From positions 186,001 to 250,000 of the forward strand of contig CAVTDW010000008.1 of NCBI GenBank assembly GCA_963733505.1: a stretch of 64,000 nt of DNA, in the 5' to 3' direction. The stretch is from JALYXV01 sp963733505 (lineage in GTDB: Bacteria; Actinomycetota; Acidimicrobiia; Acidimicrobiales; Palsa-688). Shown here piece by piece: positions 53,948-64,000 of the stretch; the first letter of the stretch is position 1; every line of letters starts with the position of its first letter. The notes below the pieces were generated by a model. It was given only the letters and a program-made list of their open reading frames with translations, searched no databases and was not told the DNA's origin. A program made the position numbers and the translations under genes.

Positions 53948-56472
53948 TGTCCCGTGGGCTCTTGCGCGTCTACCTGGGCGCCGCGCCCGGCGTCGGCAAG
54001 ACCTACGCCATGCTCAGCGAGGGCCATCGACGACGGCAGCGCTCGACTGACGTCGTCATCGGCTACCTGGAGCCGCACGACCGTCCGCTGACCATCGCAG
54101 CCGCGGCCGATCTGGAGGTGGTGCCCCGACGCAGCGTCGACTACCGGGGCCTCCGCCTCGAGGAGATGGATGTCGATGCCGTGTTGGCCCGGCGGCCCGA
54201 TGTGGTGCTGGTCGACGAACTGGCCCACACCAACGCGCCCGGCTCGCGCCATGCCAAGCGGTGGCAGGACGTCGAAGATCTCCTGGCGGCCGGGATCAGT
54301 GTGGTGACGACGCTCAATGTCGAGCACCTGGAATCGGTCAACGACGTGGTCGAGCGGATCACCGGGATCGCGCAGCGAGAAACCGTTCCTGACGCCGTGG
54401 TTCGCGCCGCCGATCAGGTCGAACTGGTGGACATGAGCCCCGAGGCCATCCGCCGGCGGATGGCGCACGGCAACATCTACCCGGCGGAGAAGGTCGACCT
54501 GGCGCTGGCCAACTACTTCCGGGTCGGCAACTTGGCGGCGTTGCGGGAACTGGCCTTGTTGTGGGTCGCCGACCGGGTGGACGAGGGGATTCAGCAGTAC
54601 CGGGAGCGCCATGGCATTGCCCGGTCCTGGGAGACCCGGGAGCGGGTCGTGGTGGCCGTGACCGGCCGCGGCGCCACCGATCATCTGATTCGGCGAGCGG
54701 CGCGCATGGCGATGCGGGCTAAGGCCGACCTGATCGGCGTGCACGTGACGGCGGCCGACGGCCTGGCCTCCGCCCCCGCCCCCGCTCCCGACATCGAACG
54801 GTACCGGCGGCTGATCGAGGAGTTCGGGGGCAGCTTCCACGAGGTGTCGGGCGCGGAGGTCGCCACCGCCCTAGTCACCTTCGCCCGGGCGGAGAACGCC
54901 ACGCAGCTGGTCCTCGGCGCCAGCCGCCGCTCCCGCTGGGCCGAGATCAGCCGAGGATCGGTCATCAACCGGGTCCTTCGCGAGGCGGCCGACGGTATCG
55001 ACGTCCACGTCATCTCCTATGCGGAGACCGACGAGGCGGCGTCGTTGACGTCGCGGGCGCGGTCGCTGTCGCCGTGGCGCCTGGCCGGCGTTGCGCCCCG
55101 CCGCCGGCTCATCGGACTCGCCCTGGCGACGGTGGGCCTGCCTGCGATCACGGCGGTCCTGTCGAGCGTTCGAGGCAGTGTCGGGCTGCCGAACGCCCTG
55201 CTTTGTTATCTGCTGCTCGTCGTGGCGGTCGCGACCATCGGCGGCATCTGGCCGGCCCTGGTCGCCTCGGTTGCCGCCTTCCTCCTGCTCAACTGGTTTT
55301 TCGCCGATCCCATCCACACCTTTAGTATCGGTACCGGTCGCGACCTGCTGGCCCTGGTTGTGTTCCTGGTCGTCGCCGGGGTGATCAGCGCCTTGGTCGA
55401 CATCGCCGACCGCCGTCGCAACGACGCCTACCAGGCCCGAAGCGAAGCCCAGGCGTTGGCCCGGATGGCCGCCCGGGTGTTGGGCGACGACGACCCGCTG
55501 CCCGCCCTACTCGCCGACCTGGTCGCCAGTTTCGCCCTGGACGGCGCCGCGGTCTTGCGGTCGGCTGAAGGAGGGTGGGCCATCGAGGTCGCGGCCGGTA
55601 CGCAGCCGCCCAGCTCACCGGGCGATGGCACCCTTGCGTTGCCGCTGGCCGGGGACTCGCACTTGGTGCTGCGAGGCGCCGGTTTGCGGGCCGACAACCA
55701 GCGCCTCCTCAACGCCTTCGCCACCCAGGTCGCGGTGGCGTTGGAGGCTCGGCGTCTCCAGGGGGAGGCGGCGGGGGCGTCGGCGTTGGTGCAGGCCAAC
55801 GAGTTGCGCAGCGCCTTGCTGGCCGCCGTGAGCCACGACCTGCGGACGCCCCTCGCCTCGATCAAGGCGAGCGCCACCAGCCTGCTTTCGGAGGATGTCG
55901 CCTTCGAGCCCGCCGCCACCAAGGAACTGCTCACGACGATCGACGAGGAGACCGACCGGCTGAACGCCCTGGTTGGCAACCTGCTCGACATGAGCCGGTT
56001 GCAGAGCGGTGCGCTCGTTGCCACCACCCGGCCGGTGGGCCTCGAGGAGGTCGTGGCGTCGGCGCTGGCGTCGCTCTCGGCGGCCGCGGCGGTCGATGTC
56101 GACGTCGCCGAAACCCTGCCCCGAGTGCTGGTCGACCCCGCCTTGTTGGAGCGCGCCGTGGCCAACATCATCGCCAACGCGGTGGGTTTCTCGCCCGAGG
56201 GCCAGCCGGTCAAGGTCGAGGCGGCGGCTGTTGCCGGCCGGGTCGACCTCCGGGTCGTGGACCGCGGCCGAGGCATCCCGGTCGCTGACCGTGATCGGGT
56301 GCTCGAACCGTTCCAGCGGCTGGGGGACAACCCCAACGGCGCTGGCGTCGGGCTCGGGTTGGCCGTTGCCAACGGGTTCGTGACCGCCATGGGCGGCGAG
56401 CTGATCATCGAAGACACCCCCGGTGGTGGCGCCACCTTGATCCTGAGCCTGCCCGAAGCGCGAGCCCAGTGA
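53947..56472 (+). CDS. kdpD: Osmosensitive K+ channel sensor histidine kinase KdpD
   Basis: 841-residue sensor kinase. Order: KdpD N-terminal domain (1-210) with Walker A GAAPGVGKTYAML and VLVDELAHTNAPGSRHAKRW; a Usp domain (about 235-355, VVAVTGRGATDHLIRRAARM and LVLGASRRSRWAE); four short-loop helices (about 395-490); a GAF-like region; a dimerisation domain with the phospho-accepting His in LAAVSHDLRTPLASIKASAT; and an ATPase domain (ANIIANAVGFSPEGQ, GVGLGLAVANGFV). It senses low K+ or c-di-AMP-linked signals and phosphorylates KdpE. The kdpFABC pump genes are not in the window; a KimA-like transporter lies just before. kdpE follows after a simple-sequence tract. Confidence 0.95.
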   Translation: MSRGLLRVYLGAAPGVGKTYAMLSEGHRRRQRSTDVVIGYLEPHDRPLTIAAAADLEVVPRRSVDYRGLRLEEMDVDAVLARRPDVVLVDELAHTNAPGSRHAKRWQDVEDLLAAGISVVTTLNVEHLESVNDVVERITGIAQRETVPDAVVRAADQVELVDMSPEAIRRRMAHGNIYPAEKVDLALANYFRVGNLAALRELALLWVADRVDEGIQQYRERHGIARSWETRERVVVAVTGRGATDHLIRRAARMAMRAKADLIGVHVTAADGLASAPAPAPDIERYRRLIEEFGGSFHEVSGAEVATALVTFARAENATQLVLGASRRSRWAEISRGSVINRVLREAADGIDVHVISYAETDEAASLTSRARSLSPWRLAGVAPRRRLIGLALATVGLPAITAVLSSVRGSVGLPNALLCYLLLVVAVATIGGIWPALVASVAAFLLLNWFFADPIHTFSIGTGRDLLALVVFLVVAGVISALVDIADRRRNDAYQARSEAQALARMAARVLGDDDPLPALLADLVASFALDGAAVLRSAEGGWAIEVAAGTQPPSSPGDGTLALPLAGDSHLVLRGAGLRADNQRLLNAFATQVAVALEARRLQGEAAGASALVQANELRSALLAAVSHDLRTPLASIKASATSLLSEDVAFEPAATKELLTTIDEETDRLNALVGNLLDMSRLQSGALVATTRPVGLEEVVASALASLSAAAAVDVDVAETLPRVLVDPALLERAVANIIANAVGFSPEGQPVKVEAAAVAGRVDLRVVDRGRGIPVADRDRVLEPFQRLGDNPNGAGVGLGLAVANGFVTAMGGELIIEDTPGGGATLILSLPEARAQ

Positions 56473-56559
56473 GCGCGGTGGCGGCGGCGGTGGTGGCGGC
56501 GTGGCGGTGGTGGTGGCGGTGGCGGTGGCGGTGGCGATGGCGGTGGCGGTGGCGGTGGC
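56473..56559 (+). repeat. GGTGGC hexamer tract between kdpD and kdpE
   Basis: 87 bases made almost wholly of GGTGGC/GGCGGT units with a few interruptions, right up to the GTG start of kdpE. There is no ordinary ribosome-binding site in it. kdpD and kdpE usually overlap or nearly touch, so this looks like a tandem-repeat expansion. Length changes would alter spacing, possibly expression. Confidence 0.85.
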
Positions 56560-57237
56560 GTGACCAAGGTTCTGGTAATCGATGACGAAGTCCCCTTCGT
56601 TCGGGCCCTCGGGATCAGCCTGCGCGCCCGGGGCTACCAGGTCGAGACGGCCGGCAACGGCGAGGTGGCCCTTGAGATGGCGGCCAGAACGCATCCCGAC
56701 GTGATCGTTCTCGATCTCGGCCTGCCTGGCATCGACGGCCTCGACGTCCTCCGGGGCCTGCGGGCCTGGTCGACGGTGCCGGTCATCGTGTTGTCCGCTC
56801 GCCACGACGAGAACACCAAAGTGTCGGCCCTCGATGCGGGCGCCGACGATTACGTGACCAAGCCGTTCGGTATGGACGAGCTGTTGGCCCGGCTTCGGGC
56901 GGCGGTGCGGCGGGTGCTCCTCCCGGCGGAGGAGGCCATCGTCACCACCGACACGTTTGCCATCGACTTGGCAGCGATGAAGGCGACCGACAGTGCCGGT
57001 GAGGACATCCGCCTCACGCCTACCGAGTGGCACGTCGTCGAGGTGCTGGTCCGCAACCAGGGAAAGCTGGTCACCCAGCGCCAGCTCCTCCAGCAGGTTT
57101 GGGGTCCGCAGTACGAGAAGGAGACCGACTACCTCCGGACCTACTTGGCCGCCATCCGGCGCAAACTCGAACCCAACCCGTCCCGGCCCCGCCACTTCAT
57201 CACCGAACCAGGCATGGGCTACCGCTTCGAGCGCTGA
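56560..57237 (+). CDS. kdpE: Response regulator KdpE
   Basis: 225-residue OmpR-family regulator partnering KdpD. Receiver: VLVIDDEVPFVRALG, phosphoacceptor in DVIVLDLGLPGIDGLDVL, VIVLSARHDENTKV and DYVTKPFGMDELL. DNA-binding winged helix from about 140: IRLTPTEWHVVEVLVRNQGK, LLQQVWGPQYEKETDYLRTY and EPGMGYRFER. All catalytic residues are intact, unlike the related regulator at 50692. The start GTG 56560 lies directly at the end of the GGTGGC tract. Its targets may include the KimA-like gene. Confidence 0.95.
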   Translation: MTKVLVIDDEVPFVRALGISLRARGYQVETAGNGEVALEMAARTHPDVIVLDLGLPGIDGLDVLRGLRAWSTVPVIVLSARHDENTKVSALDAGADDYVTKPFGMDELLARLRAAVRRVLLPAEEAIVTTDTFAIDLAAMKATDSAGEDIRLTPTEWHVVEVLVRNQGKLVTQRQLLQQVWGPQYEKETDYLRTYLAAIRRKLEPNPSRPRHFITEPGMGYRFER

Positions 57238-57252
57238 CGCGAGCTGCGTCGC

Positions 57253-57330
57253 CGGAGCCTGGGCCTGGGCCTGCGTCGGGCCTGGGCCTGCGTCGGGCGG
57301 GGGCTGCGTCGGGCCGGGGCCTGGCGCAGC
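57253..57330 (+). repeat. GGGCCTG / GCGTCGGGCC simple repeat
   Basis: GCCTGGGCCTG and GGGCCTGCGTCGGGC units are repeated about three to four times between kdpE and the YnfA-like gene. Not coding in a convincing frame. Confidence 0.7.
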
Positions 57331-57382
57331 GGCACGAGCCTTGGAGTCGACTCTGGGGCGCAGCGGCTACTAAAGATGCGCG

Positions 57383-57718
57383 ATGGGTGTCCTTCGGGTG
57401 GTCGGCCTTTTCGTCGCTGCAGCGATTGCCGAGATCGGCGGTGTCTGGCTGGTGTGGCAAGGCGTGCGGGAGCACCGGGGTATCGGCTGGATCGGCGCGG
57501 GCATCGTGGCGCTCGCGATGTATGGGTTCATCGCGACCTTTCAGAAGGACCCGAACTTCGGTCGTGTCCTCGCTGCGTACGGTGGGATCTTCGTCGCCGG
57601 CTCCCTCGTCTGGGGCGTGGTCTTGGACGGCTTTCGGCCTGACCGCTTCGATGTGATCGGTGCCGGCATCTGCCTGGCCGGCGTTGCCGTGATCATGTTC
57701 GTCCCCCGGGCCGGATGA
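57383..57718 (+). CDS. YnfA (UPF0060) family small membrane protein
   Basis: 111 residues with four helices: VVGLFVAAAIAEIGGVWLVW, GWIGAGIVALAMYGFIATF, VLAAYGGIFVAGSLVWGVVL and FDVIGAGICLAGVAVIMFVP. The motifs AEIGGVWLVWQGVRE, FGRVLAAYGGIFVAGSL and DVIGAGICLAGVAVIMF identify YnfA/UPF0060, related in fold to small multidrug-resistance transporters. Transport substrate is not settled. It is a single gene between kdpE and the hybrid kinase. Confidence 0.9.
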   Translation: MGVLRVVGLFVAAAIAEIGGVWLVWQGVREHRGIGWIGAGIVALAMYGFIATFQKDPNFGRVLAAYGGIFVAGSLVWGVVLDGFRPDRFDVIGAGICLAGVAVIMFVPRAG

Positions 57719-57885
57719 GCTAGCGGCCCCAGCCGGGAGGTCGCCGTCCGGAGGAGCGGCCCCGGTGGAGCAGCTCGCGGCGAAGAAGATCCCTCAAGCA
57801 CAGGCTGGGCCCCGTCGATGGGGGTGTCTCAACGACAGGGGCGCCTCGTGCCGAGACAGCGGAAAAATGGGGCCGAAGTGGGCAG

Positions 57886-60699
<2,814 letters not shown>

Positions 60700-60701
60700 C
60701 A

Positions 60702-61637
60702 ATGCGAATACTCGTAGCGGACGACGACACGCTGATGCGCCAAATCCTGGGAGAGTTCCTCAGGGCCTTCGACCATGAGTGCGTGGCCGTGGCCGACGGA
60801 GACGCGGCCTGGCAGCATCTGAGAGCAAACGGCGCGGATGTCGTCATCAGCGACTGGCTGATGCCGGGCTTGAACGGGCTGCAGCTGTGCGAAAAGGTCC
60901 GCACTCATCCTGACGTCACCTATCCGTATTTCATTCTGCTGACCGCGCGCGGCGATCGCCCTGACGTCATGACCGCATTTCGAGCCGGGGTCGATGGTCA
61001 CCTGACCAAGCCGCTCGATCCAGACGATCTCGAAGCCGCCCTCATCGTTGCCGAAAGGATCAGAGGCATGCATTTGCAGATCCTCGAGGTCCGCCAGGCA
61101 CTCGAGGCGGCCAACGCCGCCCTCGACCGGGCGGCCCACCGCGATGCCCTGACCGGCCTCGGAAACCGGCGCCTCCTGAACGAGGCTCTTCCAGGTATCC
61201 ACGGACGTTTCGTGCGTGAAGGGACCCTGTACAGCATCGCCCTGCTCGACATCGACAACTTCAAGGAGTACAACGACGCGCACGGTCACCAGGCGGGCGA
61301 CGCCCTGTTGACCGAGTTGGGCTGGGCGATTGCCGCACGGCTGCGCCGGGGCGACCACGCCTATCGATATGGTGGCGAGGAGTTCCTGATCGTGTTTCCG
61401 AACGCGACTTTGGACAAGGCTCGCCTGGGTGCGGAGCGTATCCGCACCTGTCTGGCCAGCGTCGCCACGCACCGCGCCGCCCCCGTCACGCTCAGCGCCG
61501 GGATCGCAGGCGCGGTCGCCAACGAGACCATCGACGAGGTCATCGGTCGGGCTGATCGAGCCCTCTATCGGGCCAAGAACGCCGGCCGAAACCAGCTCGT
61601 GGTCGACTCCAGCTGGACAATGGCGGCCTGGGCCTGA
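60702..61637 (+). CDS. Response regulator with GGDEF diguanylate cyclase domain
   Basis: 311 residues. Receiver: ILVADDDTLMRQILG, phosphoacceptor Asp51 in VVISDWLMPGLNG, and HLTKPLD. After a coiled linker (ILEVRQALEAANAALDRAAH) comes a GGDEF domain: DALTGLGNRRLL, LLDIDNFKEYNDAHGHQAGD and the active motif GGEEF. Five residues before it is RRGD, an RxxD inhibitory site, so c-di-GMP feedback is expected. It should make c-di-GMP when phosphorylated. It begins three bases after the hybrid kinase gene, so the two form an operon and probably a pathway. Confidence 0.94.
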   Translation: MRILVADDDTLMRQILGEFLRAFDHECVAVADGDAAWQHLRANGADVVISDWLMPGLNGLQLCEKVRTHPDVTYPYFILLTARGDRPDVMTAFRAGVDGHLTKPLDPDDLEAALIVAERIRGMHLQILEVRQALEAANAALDRAAHRDALTGLGNRRLLNEALPGIHGRFVREGTLYSIALLDIDNFKEYNDAHGHQAGDALLTELGWAIAARLRRGDHAYRYGGEEFLIVFPNATLDKARLGAERIRTCLASVATHRAAPVTLSAGIAGAVANETIDEVIGRADRALYRAKNAGRNQLVVDSSWTMAAWA

Positions 61638-61654
61638 CGGCTGAGGGCCGCACC

Positions 61655-61670
61655 CCCGGCCGAGGCCGGG
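61655..61670 (+). terminator. Compact GC hairpin after the GGDEF gene
   Basis: CCCGGCC-GA-GGCCGGG, seven-base arms, 18 bases after the stop. No T-run. A plausible terminator of the kinase-cyclase operon. Confidence 0.4.
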
Positions 61671-61711
61671 CGGTTGCCAAAGGTGCGGGCCGGGCCCCGC
61701 GGCGGGCATAG

Positions 61712-61740
61712 TTGAATCCTTCGAGCGCGTCCCGTACCGT
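61712..61740 (+). promoter_or_regulatory. Promoter of the M23 peptidase gene
   Basis: TTGAAT (61712-61717), 17 bases, TACCGT (61735-61740). Followed by AAAGGAG and the GTG at 61779. Good spacing, fair match. Confidence 0.55.
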
Positions 61741-61778
61741 TTCGTGTACCGCCCGTCGGCAAAGGAGCACGACCCCGA

Positions 61779-62897
61779 GTGCGCCTCCGCGTTCTGTTCG
61801 CTACAACCGTCGTTGCCGCCGCGCTCCTTCACGCCACGCCGGCGGGTGCCGACGACCCGACCGCGCGACGGGACCAGACGAAGGCCAAACAAGCGCTGGT
61901 CAAAGGGCAGCTCGACCTGGCGAAGGCCTCCGACGCCGCAGTCGAGAACCGGCTGAACGCGCTCAACGCCGAAGTCTCGTCCAGCCAGAACCAGCTTGAC
62001 GACGCCCGGAGGACCCAGAGCACCGCGACCGCCCAGGTCGACGAGGCCTCCCGCCGCCTCGGTGAGGCCACCGCCCGTTTCGACCAGACGCGCCGCAGTC
62101 TGCAGAGCGCGGCGCTCCAGGCCTACATGCGGCCCCTCCAACCCACCGCCTCGACCGCGCTGTTCGACGTCAACGAGTTCGCTCGGGCCGAGGCGCTGCT
62201 GAGCGTTGCCGCCGGCAACCAGAGCGACGCCATCGACGCCTCCCGTCAAGCCCAGCGCGACCGCGTCCAAGCCAAGTCAGTGGTCCAGGCCGCGCTGGCG
62301 ACGGCCGCGGCGAGGAGCAAGGTCGCATCCCAACGGGCGGCGGAGTTGAGCGCGGCCCAGTCGGCCCAGCAGCGCGCCCACGACGACCTCCAGAAGCGCA
62401 TCACCGACCTCACCTCTGAAAGCGCCGCCCTGGCCGTCCAGCAAGGCAGCATCGAAGCCGTGATCGCCGCCCACGCCGGTGCCCAGTCAGGCGGGTCTTT
62501 TGCGGCCGGGCCCGTGTCGGCGTCGGGATTGATCTGGCCGGTGCACGGTCCGGTCACCTCCGAGTTCGGGCCTCGTTGGGGCGGCTTCCACCCGGGCATC
62601 GACATCGCCCCCCCGTTCGGGACGCCCATCCATGCCGCCAAGGCGGGTGTGGTCATCCTCGCCGGGTGGGTCAGCGGCTACGGCAACTACACCCTCGTCG
62701 ACCACGGCGGCGGGCTGGTTACCGGCTACGGCCACCAATCCCGCCTCGCAGTGACCGTCGGCCAGACCGTGGCCCAGGGCCAGGTCATCGGGTACGAAGG
62801 GTCCACCGGGAACTCCACCGGACCGCATGTGCACTTCGAAGTTCGCATCAACGGCCAGGTTCAGAACCCTCGCGGCTACCTGTCGGGCAACCCATAG
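61779..62897 (+). CDS. Secreted M23-family peptidoglycan endopeptidase with coiled-coil
   Basis: 372 residues from GTG 61779. Signal peptide MRLRVLFATTVVAAALLHAT with cleavage near AGA/DD. Residues 30-230 form long coiled coils rich in Ala/Gln/Arg, as in EnvC/NlpD- or RipA-type activators. The C-terminal M23 (LytM) domain has SEFGPRWGGFHPGIDIAPPF (H-x3-D zinc ligands), YGNYTLVDHGGGLVTGYGH and PHVHFEVRING (HxH). It should cut peptidoglycan cross-links. The following gene also encodes a coiled-coil cell-wall hydrolase, suggesting a division or separation pair. Confidence 0.92.
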   Translation: MRLRVLFATTVVAAALLHATPAGADDPTARRDQTKAKQALVKGQLDLAKASDAAVENRLNALNAEVSSSQNQLDDARRTQSTATAQVDEASRRLGEATARFDQTRRSLQSAALQAYMRPLQPTASTALFDVNEFARAEALLSVAAGNQSDAIDASRQAQRDRVQAKSVVQAALATAAARSKVASQRAAELSAAQSAQQRAHDDLQKRITDLTSESAALAVQQGSIEAVIAAHAGAQSGGSFAAGPVSASGLIWPVHGPVTSEFGPRWGGFHPGIDIAPPFGTPIHAAKAGVVILAGWVSGYGNYTLVDHGGGLVTGYGHQSRLAVTVGQTVAQGQVIGYEGSTGNSTGPHVHFEVRINGQVQNPRGYLSGNP

Positions 62898-62977
62898 AGA
62901 CCGCCCGACGGCCGTCGAAAGCGTCCCAAGGACACCCGATTCGACCCACCTGAGCAGCTCCATTTCTCGGGGGGTCG

Positions 62978-63006
62978 TTGATCCGACCGGCTCAGCCGTC
63001 TAGGGT
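62978..63006 (+). promoter_or_regulatory. Promoter of the NlpC/P60 gene, nearly leaderless
   Basis: TTGATC (62978-62983), 17 bases, TAGGGT (63001-63006, TANNNT). The GTG at 63018 is only 11 bases beyond the -10, so the 5' leader would be about five bases. No Shine-Dalgarno is seen. Confidence 0.5.
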
Positions 63007-63017
63007 CTGGGCCTATC

Positions 63018-64000
63018 GTGATCTTGCGCACAAAGGATTTTCCCCGTCGTGCGCGGCTCCTGGCGGTAGGCGTCACCGTCGCCGTGCTGGGTTCGGGCCT
63101 CTTCACCAGCGCAGCCACGGCGGACCCGGTGGCCGACAAGCAAGCCCAGGCGCGAGCGCTGGCGCAGCAGATCGACAGCCTGGGCGCCAAGGAAGCGGCG
63201 TTGTCGGAGCAGTACAACAAGACGGTGCTCGAGGTTCAAGCAGCCCAGGCCAACCTGGAGCAGACCGCAGCCAAGGTCGCCCGGGCCGACGCCGACGCCG
63301 CCCAAGCCCGCTCGTTGCTGCGTGACGACTCCGTCGGCGCATACATCCACGGCGGGACCGTCGCCGCCACCGCGGGTGGGTCGGTCGACGCCCAGACGGC
63401 AATCCTGCGGGCCGCCTACGTGCAAACCCTGGCCTCCACCCAGACCGACCACCTCGACGGGTTCCGCACCGCCGCCGCCGAGGCCAAGTCCGCCGCCGCC
63501 TCCCTCCAGGCGGCCCGCCAAGATGCGGCCCGCAAGGCGGCCCAGCTCGACTCGGCCCGCGGCGCCACCGTCGCCTCCGAACAGCAGCTTCGCAACACCT
63601 TGGCCCAGGTGAAGGGCGACATCGCAACCCAAGTCGCCCAGATAGAAGCGGCGAAGCAGGCTGACGAGGCTCGGCAGGCCCAAGTAGCTCCTGGCTCGCC
63701 AGCAAGTCGCGGCCCAACAGACGCAGCGCGCCCCGTCCGCGCGCGTCCGCCGCGGCCGGGCCTCCGACCGCTGCGTCTGGCGACTCGCGCCACGCCCACG
63801 TCGGCTGCCGTCCGATCGCCCAGCCCCGTCACCACCCGTCCGGCACCGCCGGTCGGCTCCGGCGCCGCCGCTGCGGTGGCCGCGGCCATGTCCCGCCTGG
63901 GCCTGCCCTATGTGTGGGCCGCCTCGGGGCCCGACAGCTTCGACTGCTCCGGACTGACGATGTGGGCCTGGGCCCATGGCGGGGTGTCGTTGCCCCACTT
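63018..64000 (+). CDS. Secreted NlpC/P60 cell-wall hydrolase with coiled-coil, 3'-partial
   Basis: Open from GTG 63018 to the window end (about 327 residues seen). Signal peptide: LRTKDFPRRARLLAVGVTVA, then VLGSGLFTSAATA with cleavage after it. Residues 40-220 form an Ala/Gln-rich coiled coil like RipA/CwlO-type hydrolases. After a Pro/Arg/Thr-rich stretch the NlpC/P60 domain begins (MSRLGLPYVWAASGPDSFDC with the catalytic Cys in DCSGLTMWAW); the His and third catalytic residue lie beyond the window. The Arg/Pro stretch at about 63690-63830 looks out of frame: another frame continues the coiled coil (LLARQQVAAQQTQ), so a compensating pair of indels is possible. The family cuts D-Glu to mDAP bonds. 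Confidence 0.85.
   Translation, partial: MILRTKDFPRRARLLAVGVTVAVLGSGLFTSAATADPVADKQAQARALAQQIDSLGAKEAALSEQYNKTVLEVQAAQANLEQTAAKVARADADAAQARSLLRDDSVGAYIHGGTVAATAGGSVDAQTAILRAAYVQTLASTQTDHLDGFRTAAAEAKSAAASLQAARQDAARKAAQLDSARGATVASEQQLRNTLAQVKGDIATQVAQIEAAKQADEARQAQVAPGSPASRGPTDAARPVRARPPRPGLRPLRLATRATPTSAAVRSPSPVTTRPAPPVGSGAAAAVAAAMSRLGLPYVWAASGPDSFDCSGLTMWAWAHGGVSLPH

Noticed and set aside
62898..63017. c-di-AMP (ydaO-type) riboswitch before the NlpC/P60 gene
   Set aside because: Such switches often precede cell-wall hydrolases, but the gap is 120 bases, lacks the conserved motifs, and a promoter ends just before the start codon.

Overview
The window is high-GC DNA with dense, short-spaced genes and many GTG starts. 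It looks like an actinobacterium, and the gene content suggests a deep-branching group such as the Acidimicrobiia. The reasons are a mycothiol glycosyltransferase (mshA), a BldC-like small regulator beside proC, a rex-hemA-hemC-hemD order as in Streptomyces and Mycobacterium, a menaquinone-type reductase, and a long-tailed actinobacterial complex I. The placement is inference; there is no rRNA in the window, and I recognised no tRNA, CRISPR array, insertion sequence or prophage.

Layout. (1) 1-5.7 kb: mshA, a YbjN protein, proC, a BldC-like regulator, a SAM hydrolase and an acyl-CoA ligase. (2) 5.6-13.9 kb: a membrane protein diverging from a redox/tetrapyrrole operon of rex, siroheme synthase, hemA, hemC, cobA-hemD, hemB and hemL, headed by a good Rex operator. 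(3) 14-15.7 kb: a surface protein with two DUF11-like repeats. (4) 15.8-23.8 kb: respiratory genes on both strands. A menaquinone-reductase-like flavoprotein and a monohaem cytochrome c diverge from a seven-gene operon for a b6f-like menaquinol:cytochrome c reductase. That operon carries a split cytochrome b, a Rieske protein, a dihaem cytochrome c, a two-cluster ferredoxin and two unknown membrane proteins. A second Rex-like operator lies in the divergent gap. (5) 23.8-39.8 kb: a GAF-HTH regulator, then complex I, nuoA-B-C-E-F-G-H-I-J-K-L-M-N, with nuoD missing. (6) 39.8-45.4 kb: a TAT-exported PHP-domain protein, a small secreted protein and cytochrome bd oxidase (cydAB). (7) 45.8-50 kb: DinB-like protein, Hsp20, membrane proteins and a stand-alone LigD polymerase domain. 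(8) 50.6-57.2 kb: a potassium locus with a broken response regulator, a KimA-like transporter and KdpD/KdpE. (9) 57.4-64 kb: a YnfA-like protein, a hybrid histidine kinase, a GGDEF response regulator and two secreted cell-wall hydrolases.

How it works together. Most of the window is a respiratory chain with its haem supply and redox control. NADH enters through complex I; menaquinol leaves through the b6f-like complex or the high-affinity bd oxidase; Rex senses NADH/NAD+ and probably controls both haem synthesis and the bc-type operon.

Caution. At least eight normally intact genes (mshA, acyl-CoA ligase, DUF11 protein, cytochrome b subunit IV, nuoE, nuoG, nuoM, cydB) carry frameshifts, and one response regulator has an in-frame stop. 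This pattern fits uncorrected sequencing errors in G/C runs better than real decay. Coordinates for these genes span the whole broken reading frame. The missing nuoD should be judged with that in mind.
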